Assembly (NCBI RefSeq): GCF_001812805.1
Contig: NZ_KV810490.1
Location: forward strand, 1 to 64,000
DNA length: 64,000 bases
Direction: 5' to 3'
Source of the DNA: Corynebacterium sp. HMSC078H07
GTDB taxonomy: Bacteria > Actinomycetota > Actinomycetes > Mycobacteriales > Mycobacteriaceae
The position numbers and the translations under genes were made by a program. Positions within the stretch are counted from its first letter, which is position 1. The number at the start of each line of letters is the position of its first letter. A model generated the notes under the pieces. It saw only the letters and a list, made by a program, of their open reading frames with translations. It had not been told where the DNA came from and did not search any database. Shown here piece by piece: positions 36,228 through 46,000 of the stretch.

Positions 36228-37943
36228 CTACCCGCGATCGTGGTCATCGGGCATGAAACCCAAAAGCTTCAGAATCTCCGGGCGTCCGGTTCCCCACTCC
36301 AACATGTCATAGGACTCCCAGGCCTGGCGGCGCGCCTCCATTGGTGCCTCTTCGATATGAGGCTGCACGTCGAAAATCATCGTCTCGCGCTGCGGGGCCC
36401 GGTAGCGCGGCCAATCCTCGCGCGGAGCGCCGCCGTTAATGAACGCCCTCCATTGCTCTTGCATATTCTCAGTGACCTCCTCCATTTCGGAGGACTTGCC
36501 CATGGTGGTCAAAAAGGACACGCGCGAGGCACCAGGATCGCCAAAGATGTTGGACAACTCCATCGAGTGCATCGCCCCCAACCCCAGCCAGCGCAACGCT
36601 GCCGGCGCGAAGTCGAATCGGTACATCCACGTGGGGAACCGACGAGCGTGTTCGGAGGCGACACGAACGGTGGGGGCCCAAAAGAGGGCGTCGGTAAGCA
36701 AGTCCCCGAAGTCACTGCGCGAGACTGCCCCACCGTAGGCCGCAACGACGTCCGGCGCGCTCTCCGGATCGAAAGACGCCAACAGCCGCAAGGCCGCACG
36801 TTCGCGGGAGCGTTGGCGTTGATAGAGGAACTTTCCAAAACTCGCCTCACCGGAGTTAGTTCCGATGAGCAGCGGCACCGGGTGCTGAGCGCCGTCCTCA
36901 AAAGCTTCGATAGGATGCTGCGGAATGAGTTCACCATCCACGGTGGGCGCGTAGCAGGAGTTCAGGTAAAGCAACTCGCCTGCGCGCCACATCATGGATT
37001 GACCCGAGCGCACTAGGTCCGCGAAATCCTCGCGGCGTAGATCATCCGCAGTGGTGTCTCGCGGCAGGGCCATCTTGTCCACAAGCTCGCGCGCCCAGAA
37101 CATCGACTGTGCACGGGAATGAATCATGCCAATCGGCGGCGACTGGGCAATGGCGCGGTGAAAGAGGCCTTCCGCGCGGGGCACCGCCATGAGGGTCAGC
37201 ACCGCTGCGCCACCCGCGGATTCGCCCATAAGAGTCACGTTATTCGGGTCTCCGCCGAAGGCAGCGATGTTGTCGCGAACCCACTCCAAGGCAAGGACTT
37301 GGTCCGCCACCGCGGGGTTAGCGCAGGCCTCCCCTCCCAAACTGCGCACGTCGAGGTAGCCCAGCGCCCCTAAGCGAAAGTTGACGGACACATAGACCAC
37401 GCCCATCTGCGCGGCGAACTCAAAGCCGCGCAGCATGAGCATGTGCGAAGAACCCACGATAAAACTGCCGCCATGTAAGTAGACGACAACGGGGAGCTTC
37501 TCCGTGTTTGGGGCAGTGCCAGGGCTGGGTTCGGTGTGTGGGCGGACGATATCGAGGGTCAAGCAATTCTCTGTGCCTTCGATGCGGTCCGTCCACGAAT
37601 AGACCGGCTGCGGGGCCACCTCTCCGAACTCACGGCAATCCCGAATTCCTTCCCACGCCGGCGCTGGGCGCGGTTCACGGAAGCGATACTCCCCCGCGGT
37701 ATCGGCCCCAAAAGGAATGCCGCGCCACGAACGCACTGGCGTCGACAGTGGCCGGTCCGGGCGCAAGTCCTCCTCGATGCTGCCGCGTACCCACCCAGAG
37801 GATGTGAGAACCGTAATCTCATCCGCCAACGCCGTCCGCGCTGCTTCTTGAGCGGCGCGGGCGCGGGTGTGCAAAGACTCAGCAAGCAGGCGGGCCGCAG
37901 CCGCGCTTACCTCGCGCGGCGGGAAAGGCTCGTACTCGCTCAT
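36228..37943 (-). CDS. Type-B carboxylesterase/lipase
   Basis: 571 residues. Hallmarks of the carboxylesterase family are present: GTENCLTLDIVRP, the oxyanion-hole loop VVYLHGGSFIVG, and the serine elbow MGESAGGAAVLTLMA. Acid and His residues lie in GTNSGEASFG and around GLGAMHSMELSNIFG. It hydrolyses carboxylic esters such as xenobiotics, lipids or pNB esters. No signal peptide, so cytosolic. Start at ATG 37943. It probably forms a transcript with the acidic protein downstream. Confidence 0.88.
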   Translation of the reverse strand: MSEYEPFPPREVSAAAARLLAESLHTRARAAQEAARTALADEITVLTSSGWVRGSIEEDLRPDRPLSTPVRSWRGIPFGADTAGEYRFREPRPAPAWEGIRDCREFGEVAPQPVYSWTDRIEGTENCLTLDIVRPHTEPSPGTAPNTEKLPVVVYLHGGSFIVGSSHMLMLRGFEFAAQMGVVYVSVNFRLGALGYLDVRSLGGEACANPAVADQVLALEWVRDNIAAFGGDPNNVTLMGESAGGAAVLTLMAVPRAEGLFHRAIAQSPPIGMIHSRAQSMFWARELVDKMALPRDTTADDLRREDFADLVRSGQSMMWRAGELLYLNSCYAPTVDGELIPQHPIEAFEDGAQHPVPLLIGTNSGEASFGKFLYQRQRSRERAALRLLASFDPESAPDVVAAYGGAVSRSDFGDLLTDALFWAPTVRVASEHARRFPTWMYRFDFAPAALRWLGLGAMHSMELSNIFGDPGASRVSFLTTMGKSSEMEEVTENMQEQWRAFINGGAPREDWPRYRAPQRETMIFDVQPHIEEAPMEARRQAWESYDMLEWGTGRPEILKLLGFMPDDHDRG

Positions 37944-37997
37944 GGACCCTAGACTAATCCCCCAGCCTGACTCTGCGCTGGGAACTGCTTTTTCGAT

Positions 37998-38016
37998 ACG
38001 GTAGTGAACATACCGT
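37998..38016. promoter_or_regulatory. Inverted repeat upstream of the gene at 38047
   Basis: ACGGTA (37998-38003), seven bases, TACCGT (38011-38016): perfect 6-base arms 31 bases before the start codon. Position fits an operator. The regulator is unknown. Confidence 0.4.
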
Positions 38017-38046
38017 TAACAATGTAGACGAAATCAGGTGAAGAAC

Positions 38047-38766
38047 ATGTTCGGAATTAGCGAGAAAGAACAGAACACGCCCGTCGAGGTGGACAAGCTC
38101 TCTGTGGACGAGAGCAACCGCATTAGTCAAGGATTTCTGGCGGCCACCAACAAGGTGGTGTCGGCGCAATCCTCCATCATCATCGGCTATGTCGACCGTC
38201 TAAAGAAGAAGAATAAGGACGCATCCCCGGAGCAGCTGCAGCAGCTCATTGACAAGCACTTTCTCAATATCGTCTCGGGCACCGGTGCGGCCGCGGGTGC
38301 CTCGGCCGCCATCCCCGGCATCGGTCTGGTCTCCGGCGCGGCAGCCGTTGGTGCAGAATCCCTCGTCTTCCTTGAGGCTGCTGCGTGGTACATCCTGGCC
38401 TCGGCGCACTTGCGTGGCGATGATATCCGCGATGAAGAGCGCCGCCGTGCGCTCGTTCTTGTAGTCCTTACTGGCTCCCAGGGCAGTGCTTTGGTGGACA
38501 CCATGCTTGGCGACGTCACCACGCTCTCCGGCATGAAGTCCGCTGCTACCCTCTCCCGTTTCTCCGGGCCCACCCTCAGTGGCATCAACGGCCGATTGAC
38601 CAAGCTGTTCTTGAAGCAGGCCCGTAAGAAAGTGAAGTGGGCATGGCTGTCTAAACTCTTGCCGATGGGGGTAGGCGCAGTTCTGGGAACAACGGCCAAC
38701 CGTAAAATTGCCCGCCAAGTTATTAACCATGCGGGCACCCAGCTCTCCCCCCTGCAGGGGGATTAA
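38047..38766 (+). CDS. Hypothetical protein with glycine/alanine-rich hydrophobic centre
   Basis: 239 residues. Start at ATG 38047, with AGGTGA 5 bases upstream. A GTG 9 bases earlier overlaps that site. The central segment (about 80-125) is a Gly/Ala-rich hydrophobic hairpin (GTGAAAGASAAIPGIGLVSG and VFLEAAAWYILASAHLRG). A cationic C-terminus (KLFLKQARKKVKWAWLSKLL) follows. It may associate with membranes. I do not recognise the family. An inverted repeat lies just upstream. Confidence 0.6.
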   Translation: MFGISEKEQNTPVEVDKLSVDESNRISQGFLAATNKVVSAQSSIIIGYVDRLKKKNKDASPEQLQQLIDKHFLNIVSGTGAAAGASAAIPGIGLVSGAAAVGAESLVFLEAAAWYILASAHLRGDDIRDEERRRALVLVVLTGSQGSALVDTMLGDVTTLSGMKSAATLSRFSGPTLSGINGRLTKLFLKQARKKVKWAWLSKLLPMGVGAVLGTTANRKIARQVINHAGTQLSPLQGD

Positions 38767-38919
38767 AACCGGGAAACGCGCCCCAGGGTAGTGAGCAAAC
38801 TTACGTGGGCCGTATCATATGGGGAGACGCCTTTCCGGGTGCCTTTCGTACCCATGGAATGGCCTACTACAGTCGATTAAAGACAAACTTTAAAGCACAG
38901 AAAGAGGCGAACACCTGCC

Positions 38920-41900
38920 GTGAGCAAATCGAGCATCTACGGCCCGAACGCGTGGCTGATTGACGAACAGTTCCAGCAGTACTCAAAGGACCCCAACTCC
39001 GTAGATAAGGAGTGGCGTGACTACTTTGAGGCCAACGGGGCTCCCAAGCAAGCCGCACAGCCCAAGGCCTCCGCCAAGGCCTCTGGCTCCACGGCTTCTG
39101 CCCCGGCACAGAAGCCGGCAGAAAAGAAGGAAAGCTCCGCTCCTAAGCCTGCAGAGAAGTCCCCTGCTGCTCCTGGTGCTAAGGCACCGAGCGACTCGAA
39201 GTCTTCGGCAACGAAGGCGAAGGCAGATCCGAAGAAGTCGGAGTCCCCGCTCGACCGCATCAAGGACGCCCCGGAGCCCGGCTCCCGCGTGCTCAAGGGC
39301 ATGTTCAAGGCAATTGCCAAGAACATGGACGAATCCCTGGAGATCCCGACTGCTACGACCGTCCGCGACATCCCGGTCAAGCTCATGTGGGAAAACCGCG
39401 CGATGATCAACGATCACCTCAAGCGCACCCGCGGCGGCAAGATTTCCTTTACCCACATCCTTGGCTACGCCCTGGTCAAGGCCGTTCAGATCCACCCGGA
39501 CATGAACGTGCGCTACGAGATTCAGGACGGCAAGCCCACCGTGGTTCAGCCGGAGCACATCAACCTGGGCCTGGCCATTGACCTTCCGCAGAAGGATGGC
39601 TCCCGCGCCCTCGTGGTTGCTGCCATTAAGGAAGCCGAGAACAAGTCCTTTGCTGAGTTCATCGATGCCTATCAGGACATCGTTGACCGTTCCCGCAAGA
39701 ACAAGCTGACGATGGATGACTTCTCCGGCGTCACGATTAACCTCACCAACCCGGGTGGCATTGGTACCCGCCACTCCATCGCCCGCCTGACCAAGGGCTC
39801 CGGCTCCATCATCGGTGTCGGTTCTATGGACTACCCGGCTGAGTTCGCCGGCACCTCCGCCGACCGCTTGGCTGACTTGGGCGTTGGCCGCCTGGTTACC
39901 CTGACCTCCACCTACGACCACCGCGTTATTCAGGGCGCGGAGTCCGGTGAATTCCTGCGCACCATTGGCCAGCTCATTCTGGACGACGCTTTCTGGGACG
40001 AGCTCTTCGAGTCCCTGGGTGTTCCCTACCAGCCCTTCCGCTGGGCTGCTGACGTGCCCAACACGGGCGTCGATAAGAACACGCGCGTTATGCAGTACAT
40101 CGAGGCCTACCGCTCCCGCGGCCACTTGCTGGCTGACATCAACCCGCTGGGTTGGAAGCAGCCGGGCCTGCCGTGGCCGGACCACCGCGACCTCGACCTG
40201 TCTACTCACGGTCTGACCATTTGGGATCTGGACCGTACCTTCAACGTGGGTGGTTTCGGTGGCAAGGAGACCATGACGCTGCGCGAGGTGGTTACCCGCC
40301 TGCGCTCCGCCTACACCCTCAAGGTGGGCTCCGAATACACCCACATCCTGGACCGCGACGAGCGCAGCTGGCTGCAGGAGCAGATTGAGGCCGGCATGCC
40401 GAAGCCGTCCAACTCTGAGCAGAAGTACATCCTGCAGAAGGTCAACGCTGCCGAGGCTTTCGAGAACTTCCTGCAGACCAAGTACGTGGGCCAGAAGCGC
40501 TTCTCCCTGGAGGGTGCGGAGTCCCTCATCGCACTGCTGGACTCCATCGTGGACACTGCCGCTGGCCAGGACCTCGACGAGGTCGTCATCGGCATGCCGC
40601 ACCGCGGCCGCCTCAACGTGCTCTTCAACATCGTGGGCAAGCCGCTGGCCGATATCTTCGGTGAGTTCGATGGCAACTACAAGGGCGGCCAGCTCGGCGG
40701 CTCTGGCGACGTGAAGTACCACCTCGGTGCTGAGGGCGAACACCTCCAGATGTTCGGCGACGGTGAAATCAAGGTCACCCTGGCCGCTAACCCGTCTCAC
40801 CTCGAAGCCGTTGACCCGGTCATGGAAGGTATTGCCCGCGCCAAGCAGGACATCCTGGACAAGGGCCCGGAGGGTCACACTGTTGTCCCGATCATGCTCC
40901 ACGGCGATGCTTCCTTCGCCGGCTTGGGCGTGGTGCAGGAGACCATCAACCTGTCTCAGCTGCGTGGCTACACCACCGGCGGTACCGTCCACGTTGTGGT
41001 CAACAACCAGGTGGGCTTCACCACTACCCCGGATTCTGGCCGTTCCACGCACTACGCCACCGACCTGGCCAAAGGCTTCGACTGCCCAGTCTTCCACGTC
41101 AATGGCGACAACCCGGAGGCTGTTGTCTGGGTAGGTAAGCTCGCCACTGAATACCGCCGCCGCTTTGGCAAGGACGTCTTCATTGACCTCGTGTGCTACC
41201 GCCTGCGCGGCCACAACGAGGCCGATGACCCGTCCATGACGCAGCCGCAGCTCTACGACATCATCGACAACCACAAGTCCGTCCGTGAGCGCTACACCGA
41301 GGAGCTCATCGGCCGCGGTGACCTGTCTGATGAAGAGGCAGAGGCAGCTGCACGTGACTTCCATGACCAGATGGAGTCCGTCTTCGCTGAGCACAAGGAA
41401 GCGGAGAAGGCCGGCCCGAAGGAGCAGACCGGTATCACCTCCTCCCAGGACCTCACCCGCGGTCTGGATACCTCCATCACCGCCGAGGAGATGGCGGAGA
41501 TTGGCGATGCCTACGGCACCCCGCCGGAGGGCTTCGAGTACCACAAGCGTGTGGGCAAGGTTGCCAAGGAGCGCCAGAAGTCCGCCCGCGAAGGCGGCAT
41601 CGACTGGGGTTGGGGCGAGCTCATCGCCTTCGGTTCCCTGGCTAACTCCGGCAAGGTTGTTCGCCTCGCCGGTGAGGATTCCCGCCGCGGTACCTTTACC
41701 CAGCGCCACGCTGTGGCCTTCGACCCAGCCACCGGCGAAGAGTACAACCCGGTTGCTCACCTGGCTACGTCCAAGGGCAACGGCGGTAAGTTCATGGTCT
41801 ACAACTCGGCACTGACCGAGTTCGCCGGCATGGGCTTCGAGTACGGCTACACCGTGGGTAACCCGGATGCCGTCGTGGCCTGGGAGGCACAGTTCGGTGA

Positions 41901-42663
41901 CTTCGCCAACGGCGCTCAGACCATCATCGATGAGTACATCTCCTCCGGTGAGGCCAAGTGGGGCCAGCTCTCCAGCCTGATCCTGCTGCTGCCGCACGGC
42001 TACGAGGGCCAGGGCCCGGACCACTCCTCCGCCCGCATCGAGCGTTACCTGCAGCTGTGCGCTGAGGGCTCCATGACCGTGGCCCAGCCATCCACCCCGG
42101 CCAATCACTTCCACCTGCTGCGCCGCCAGGCCCTCGGTGAGATGAAGCGCCCGCTGGTCGTCTTCACCCCGAAGTCCATGCTGCGTAACAAGGCTGCGAC
42201 CTCCTCCGTGTCCGACTTCACCGAGGTCACGAAGTTCCAGTCCGTTATCAACGACCCGAACTTCTTCGACATCAACGGTAAGAAGGTAGGCGACGCCGAC
42301 AAGGTCAAGACCATCATGCTGGTCTCCGGCAAGCTCTACTGGGAGCTGGCCAAGAAGAAGGAAGCCGATGGCCGCGATGACATCGCCATCGTGCGCGTGG
42401 AGATGCTCCACCCGATTCCGTTCAACCGTCTGCGTGAGGCCTTCGAGTCTTACCCGAACGCTGAGCAGGTTCGCTTCGTTCAGGACGAGCCGGCCAACCA
42501 GGGTCCGTGGCCGTTCTACAACGAACACCTGCGTGAGCTCATCCCGGATATGCCGGAGCTGGTCCGCGTCTCCCGCCGCTCGCAGTCCTCGACTGCAACC
42601 GGTAACGCAAAGGTTCACCAGATTGAACAGAAGAACCTGCTGGAAGAGGCATTCGACATCTAG
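38920..42663 (+). CDS. odhA: 2-oxoglutarate dehydrogenase OdhA (fused E2 catalytic and E1 domains)
   Basis: 1247 residues, the fused enzyme of corynebacteria and mycobacteria. An N-terminal E1 tail (YGPNAWLIDEQFQQYSKDP) and an Ala/Lys/Pro linker lead into an E2 succinyltransferase catalytic domain (LKGMFKAIAKNMDESLEIPT, catalytic YDHRVIQGA near 334). The thiamine-diphosphate E1 domain follows (GMPHRGRLNVLFNI, FIDLVCYRLRGHNEADDPS). It oxidises 2-oxoglutarate to succinyl-CoA in the TCA cycle with lipoyl protein AceF and Lpd. OdhI binding controls it in related species. GTG start, with GAGG upstream. Own terminator downstream. Confidence 0.96.
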   Translation: MSKSSIYGPNAWLIDEQFQQYSKDPNSVDKEWRDYFEANGAPKQAAQPKASAKASGSTASAPAQKPAEKKESSAPKPAEKSPAAPGAKAPSDSKSSATKAKADPKKSESPLDRIKDAPEPGSRVLKGMFKAIAKNMDESLEIPTATTVRDIPVKLMWENRAMINDHLKRTRGGKISFTHILGYALVKAVQIHPDMNVRYEIQDGKPTVVQPEHINLGLAIDLPQKDGSRALVVAAIKEAENKSFAEFIDAYQDIVDRSRKNKLTMDDFSGVTINLTNPGGIGTRHSIARLTKGSGSIIGVGSMDYPAEFAGTSADRLADLGVGRLVTLTSTYDHRVIQGAESGEFLRTIGQLILDDAFWDELFESLGVPYQPFRWAADVPNTGVDKNTRVMQYIEAYRSRGHLLADINPLGWKQPGLPWPDHRDLDLSTHGLTIWDLDRTFNVGGFGGKETMTLREVVTRLRSAYTLKVGSEYTHILDRDERSWLQEQIEAGMPKPSNSEQKYILQKVNAAEAFENFLQTKYVGQKRFSLEGAESLIALLDSIVDTAAGQDLDEVVIGMPHRGRLNVLFNIVGKPLADIFGEFDGNYKGGQLGGSGDVKYHLGAEGEHLQMFGDGEIKVTLAANPSHLEAVDPVMEGIARAKQDILDKGPEGHTVVPIMLHGDASFAGLGVVQETINLSQLRGYTTGGTVHVVVNNQVGFTTTPDSGRSTHYATDLAKGFDCPVFHVNGDNPEAVVWVGKLATEYRRRFGKDVFIDLVCYRLRGHNEADDPSMTQPQLYDIIDNHKSVRERYTEELIGRGDLSDEEAEAAARDFHDQMESVFAEHKEAEKAGPKEQTGITSSQDLTRGLDTSITAEEMAEIGDAYGTPPEGFEYHKRVGKVAKERQKSAREGGIDWGWGELIAFGSLANSGKVVRLAGEDSRRGTFTQRHAVAFDPATGEEYNPVAHLATSKGNGGKFMVYNSALTEFAGMGFEYGYTVGNPDAVVAWEAQFGDFANGAQTIIDEYISSGEAKWGQLSSLILLLPHGYEGQGPDHSSARIERYLQLCAEGSMTVAQPSTPANHFHLLRRQALGEMKRPLVVFTPKSMLRNKAATSSVSDFTEVTKFQSVINDPNFFDINGKKVGDADKVKTIMLVSGKLYWELAKKKEADGRDDIAIVRVEMLHPIPFNRLREAFESYPNAEQVRFVQDEPANQGPWPFYNEHLRELIPDMPELVRVSRRSQSSTATGNAKVHQIEQKNLLEEAFDI

Positions 42664-42681
42664 TAGCGTCTAGGCTCTTCC

Positions 42682-42730
42682 AAGGCCCCGGTCTTGCCAC
42701 CTCTCCCCGAGTAGTGGCGGCCGGGGCCTT
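42682..42730 (+). terminator. Terminator of odhA
   Basis: AAGGCCCCGG (42682-42691) pairs with CCGGGGCCTT (42721-42730), with an inner GCCAC/GTGGC stem. The T tract after it is weak. Confidence 0.65.
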
Positions 42731-42801
42731 TGCTATACCTTTCTTCCAAGCAGGCTCACGTGCTCCTGTCCACACTATGCTTGCGCCCTACCCCGACCGA
42801 T

Positions 42802-42861
42802 AAAAATGAGCACGATAGCCCCTCAATCAATTTCCTTTCGTCGCCTATCGTGCTCATTTTT
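42802..42861. terminator. Long perfect hairpin, bidirectional terminator or small-RNA end
   Basis: AAAAATGAGCACGATAG (42802-42818) pairs perfectly over 17 bases with CTATCGTGCTCATTTTT (42845-42861). The loop is 26 bases. T runs follow on either strand. Confidence 0.75.
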
Positions 42862-42919
42862 TGCGCCATCGCACATGGGGATGAAGGAGCCCACACTAGA
42901 CAAGGGACCCAGCAAAACA

Positions 42920-42952
42920 AGAAACACCCGAGCATTATGCTCGGGTGTTTCT
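42920..42952 (-). terminator. Terminator of the surface-protein gene
   Basis: AGAAACACCCGAGCA and TGCTCGGGTGTTTCT are perfect 15-base arms with a 3-base loop. On the minus strand they are followed by TGTTTTG, 59 bases past the stop codon. Confidence 0.8.
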
Positions 42953-43010
42953 GTCACGGCTTCAGCAGCCGCGGCCTAAGGCCAATCTGGCCCAGGGGTC
43001 CTAGGTTGTT

Positions 43011-46000
43011 CTACGACTCCTTGCGGCGGCGACCAGGACGCAGCAGCAGTGCGGCACCAGCAATGAGCGCCAGACCTGCGGCCAGCAGCCCCAGGACGTT
43101 CGCACCAGTGCTGGCCAGCAACCCAGAATTGGTGCTCTTCTTGGAATCCGTGGTGCTCGGGGACTTGCCAGTGTAGCGGCTGGTGTTGTCGCTCTGGCTT
43201 GGCTGAACATCGTTAGATTCGACCGAGTTCGACCGCTCGCTCTCCACCGGAGCCTGCGGGTCCTGCGGCTTAGGCTGCTCATTCTCCACCGGTGCCTGCG
43301 GCTGAGGCTGTTCTGCCTCGCCCGGAGCCTTTGGCTGCAAATCCTTGATGGCATCCTCCGGCTTCTGCGGCTTCAGCGGCAGACCAGGCAGCTTCGGAGC
43401 CGGAGATCCCGGCTGGTTGATGAAGTGACCGATGACTGCAGGTACCAGGACCAGCGGAATGAGGATCGGCCACAGACTGCCGACCTCCGGAATACGAGGC
43501 TCGTTCGGGTCGGACGGAGTGTCCGGCTCAGTCGGCTCGTTCGGATCAGTCGGGTCGGACGGTTCAGCCGGAGTATCCGGATCAGTCGGGTCGGAAGGCT
43601 CCACCGGAGTGGTCGGATCCTCAGACGGGGTCTCTTCCGCACTCGGCTCTGCCGGCGTGGTGTCGTCGGTCGGGCTCGGCTCGGAAGGATCCTCCGTCAC
43701 GGTAACCGTCACTGTCGGATTCTCATCAGACGGCTTCGGATTGTCTGAAGTCGGCACGGTCGACGTGGTCTCGTCGGTTGGGGTCGGCTTAGACGGATCC
43801 TCAGTTACTGTCACGGTGACCGTCGGCTTCGGCTCCGGTTCCTTCGGGTCGTCAGACGGCGTCGGTTCGCTCGGTTTCGGAGACTCCTTGGTTTCGGTAA
43901 CCGTGACGGTCGTCGTCGAGACATCACCCGTTGGCTGCTCGTCGGTCGGCTCTGGACCCTTCGGGTCCTCGCTCGGCGTCGGGTTAGACGGATCAACCGT
44001 TTCGGTAACCGTTACAGTCGTCGGGACCTCCGGCTTGACTGTTGGCTCCTCCGGTTCGTCGGTCGGCGTACCAGTTGGTTCGTCCGTGGGTTCGTCGGTT
44101 GGCTCATTTGGCTCAACCGGCTCGCAACCGCAGTTGTCACTGATGACGCCGATGACGGTCTTCACGTTGAAGGTCTGGCCATCCTCGGTGGTGACGGTGA
44201 CCGGGATTTCCTGGATGGTACCGCTCGGGGTATCATCCGGCGGCATAACCGTCAGCTGGCCGGTGGTCTCATCGATGGTCACGGTCCAGCCCGCTGGAAC
44301 CTCGCCCAACTCGTAGGTATTGCCATCCGTGTGGCCGTAGTTGATGTCTACGGTCTGGGTATCGCTGGCCTCAATAACCGCTGGGTTATAGGTTGGCGCG
44401 GTGATGACTTCGGTCTCGGTTGGCTGAGTCGGGTCTACCGGCTGGTCATCCTTGACGATGAACGTTGCCGTCGCGGTGTAGGGCTTGCCGCCCTCTGGGG
44501 TAACCGTAACGGGGATTTCGGCGTAGTCGCCAGACTTGGCGTCGGCAGGCGGCGTGGCCGTAACCGTGCCGTTCTCGTCCACCGTGGCGGTCCAGCCGGC
44601 CGGGAGCTCACCAATCTCGTAGGTATTGCCCTCGGAGCCGTCCTTGATGTTCTGGGAGGCAGGCTCACCCGGCTTGGTCAGCTCCACGCCGTAGAAGCCG
44701 CGGTCCAGCTGGACCGGAACTTCCTTGGTCTCGGTGACCTTCTCGGCTTCGGTCTCGGTCTGCGTTTCCGTGACCACCTTGGTGCCTACGCGCAGCTTGC
44801 GCGGGGTCGGCTCCTTGGTGACGTCCTCAGTGGTTTCTGGGTCACCGACGACCTTGCCGTCCTTGAGCTTCCAAACCTTGGTGACTTCCTTCTCGCCGAA
44901 GGAACCGGCCTGGTCCTCTACAACCTTTCCGGCCTCAAGGTTCGGGTCAGTCTCAATGAGGGTCTCATACGGAGTCTGCTCGGTGTGCTTATCCGTCAGC
45001 TCGGTCTGAGTCGGTGCAGTACCGACCTCGATGATCTGCTTGGTCGGCTTGCTGATCTCCTCGGTGTCATCCTTGGTAGAAATCTCGCCATTATCGGAGG
45101 TCACCTTGACGGTGTGCTTGACCTCGCCCGGCTTGCCTTCCTGGACAACCTTGGTCTCACCAGCCTTCAGGTTCGGATTCTCGCGAACCTCGACCTCGAA
45201 CGGGGTGTTCTCGGTCCACTCAATGGTCTTGGACGTGGTCTTACCCTTAGTGCCGACCTTGATGATCTTCTTGACCGGCTCATCAACGGGCTTGGTTTCG
45301 GTCGTGATACCCGTGACCTTCGAGTTCTCGATGGTCTGGGTCGTGGTGACCTTATCCTTACCTGGCTTGCCCTCCTGGACAGTCTCCTGAGTGCCGGCCG
45401 GCAGGGAATCGTCGAACTGAATCTCGGTCTCGAACGGAACGGCAACCTCGGACTCGGTGGTGTACGTGCCCTCAGTCTTGGTACCCACGCGGATCTTGGC
45501 GTTGACCGGCTCCTTGGTGCGCTCAGTGGTCACGGTCGGATCGCCATCCGGCTTGCCATCCACAATCTTCTGAGTAGAGGTCACAACCTCGGTGCCGTTC
45601 TCGCCCTGCTTGTCGACGACCTTCTCCCCCGCCTTCAGAGAATCATCAAAGACGATCTCCGTCTCGAACGGGACAGGCTTCTCGGTCTTGGTGACAACAG
45701 AGGTGTCCTCGGCCTGCGGGCCGTACTCGATGATTTCCTCGACCGGTTCCTTGGTGGTTTCGCCCTCAGCTACGTAGGACTCATCACCAACAGAACGGAA
45801 GATGGCGGTGAAGGACTTCTCGCCGTTCTCGCCCTTCTGGACAACGCGGGTCTCACCCGGCTTCAGGTCAGGGTTAACGCGCACAGTGGTGCTGTACGGC
45901 ACCGGTACGGTCCATTCGGCCTTTTCGCTGTTTTCGGCAGGCTTAATGCCGACCTTGATGACCTGGTCCACCGGCTGTTCGGTGACCTTCTCCTCCACGG

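Larger units (their letters stand above)
42664..43010. other. Convergent intergenic region with three hairpins
   Basis: 347 bases between odhA (+) and the giant surface-protein gene (-). It holds three separate hairpins, listed individually, and no credible ORF. The short frames in it are broken by the palindromes. Confidence 0.7.

Noticed and set aside
38983..42618. 1211-codon open frame antisense to odhA
   Set aside because: It mirrors odhA in the opposite strand. The high-GC codon bias keeps the antisense frame free of stops. odhA is a certain gene and the antisense product has no family features.
42730..43176. 148-codon plus-strand frame after odhA
   Set aside because: It runs through three terminator hairpins and into the end of the surface gene, with no start signal.
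43432..44316. 294-codon plus-strand frame rich in Ser, Gly and Val
   Set aside because: It is the complement of the Pro/Thr-rich stalk repeats, which produces a low-complexity frame.
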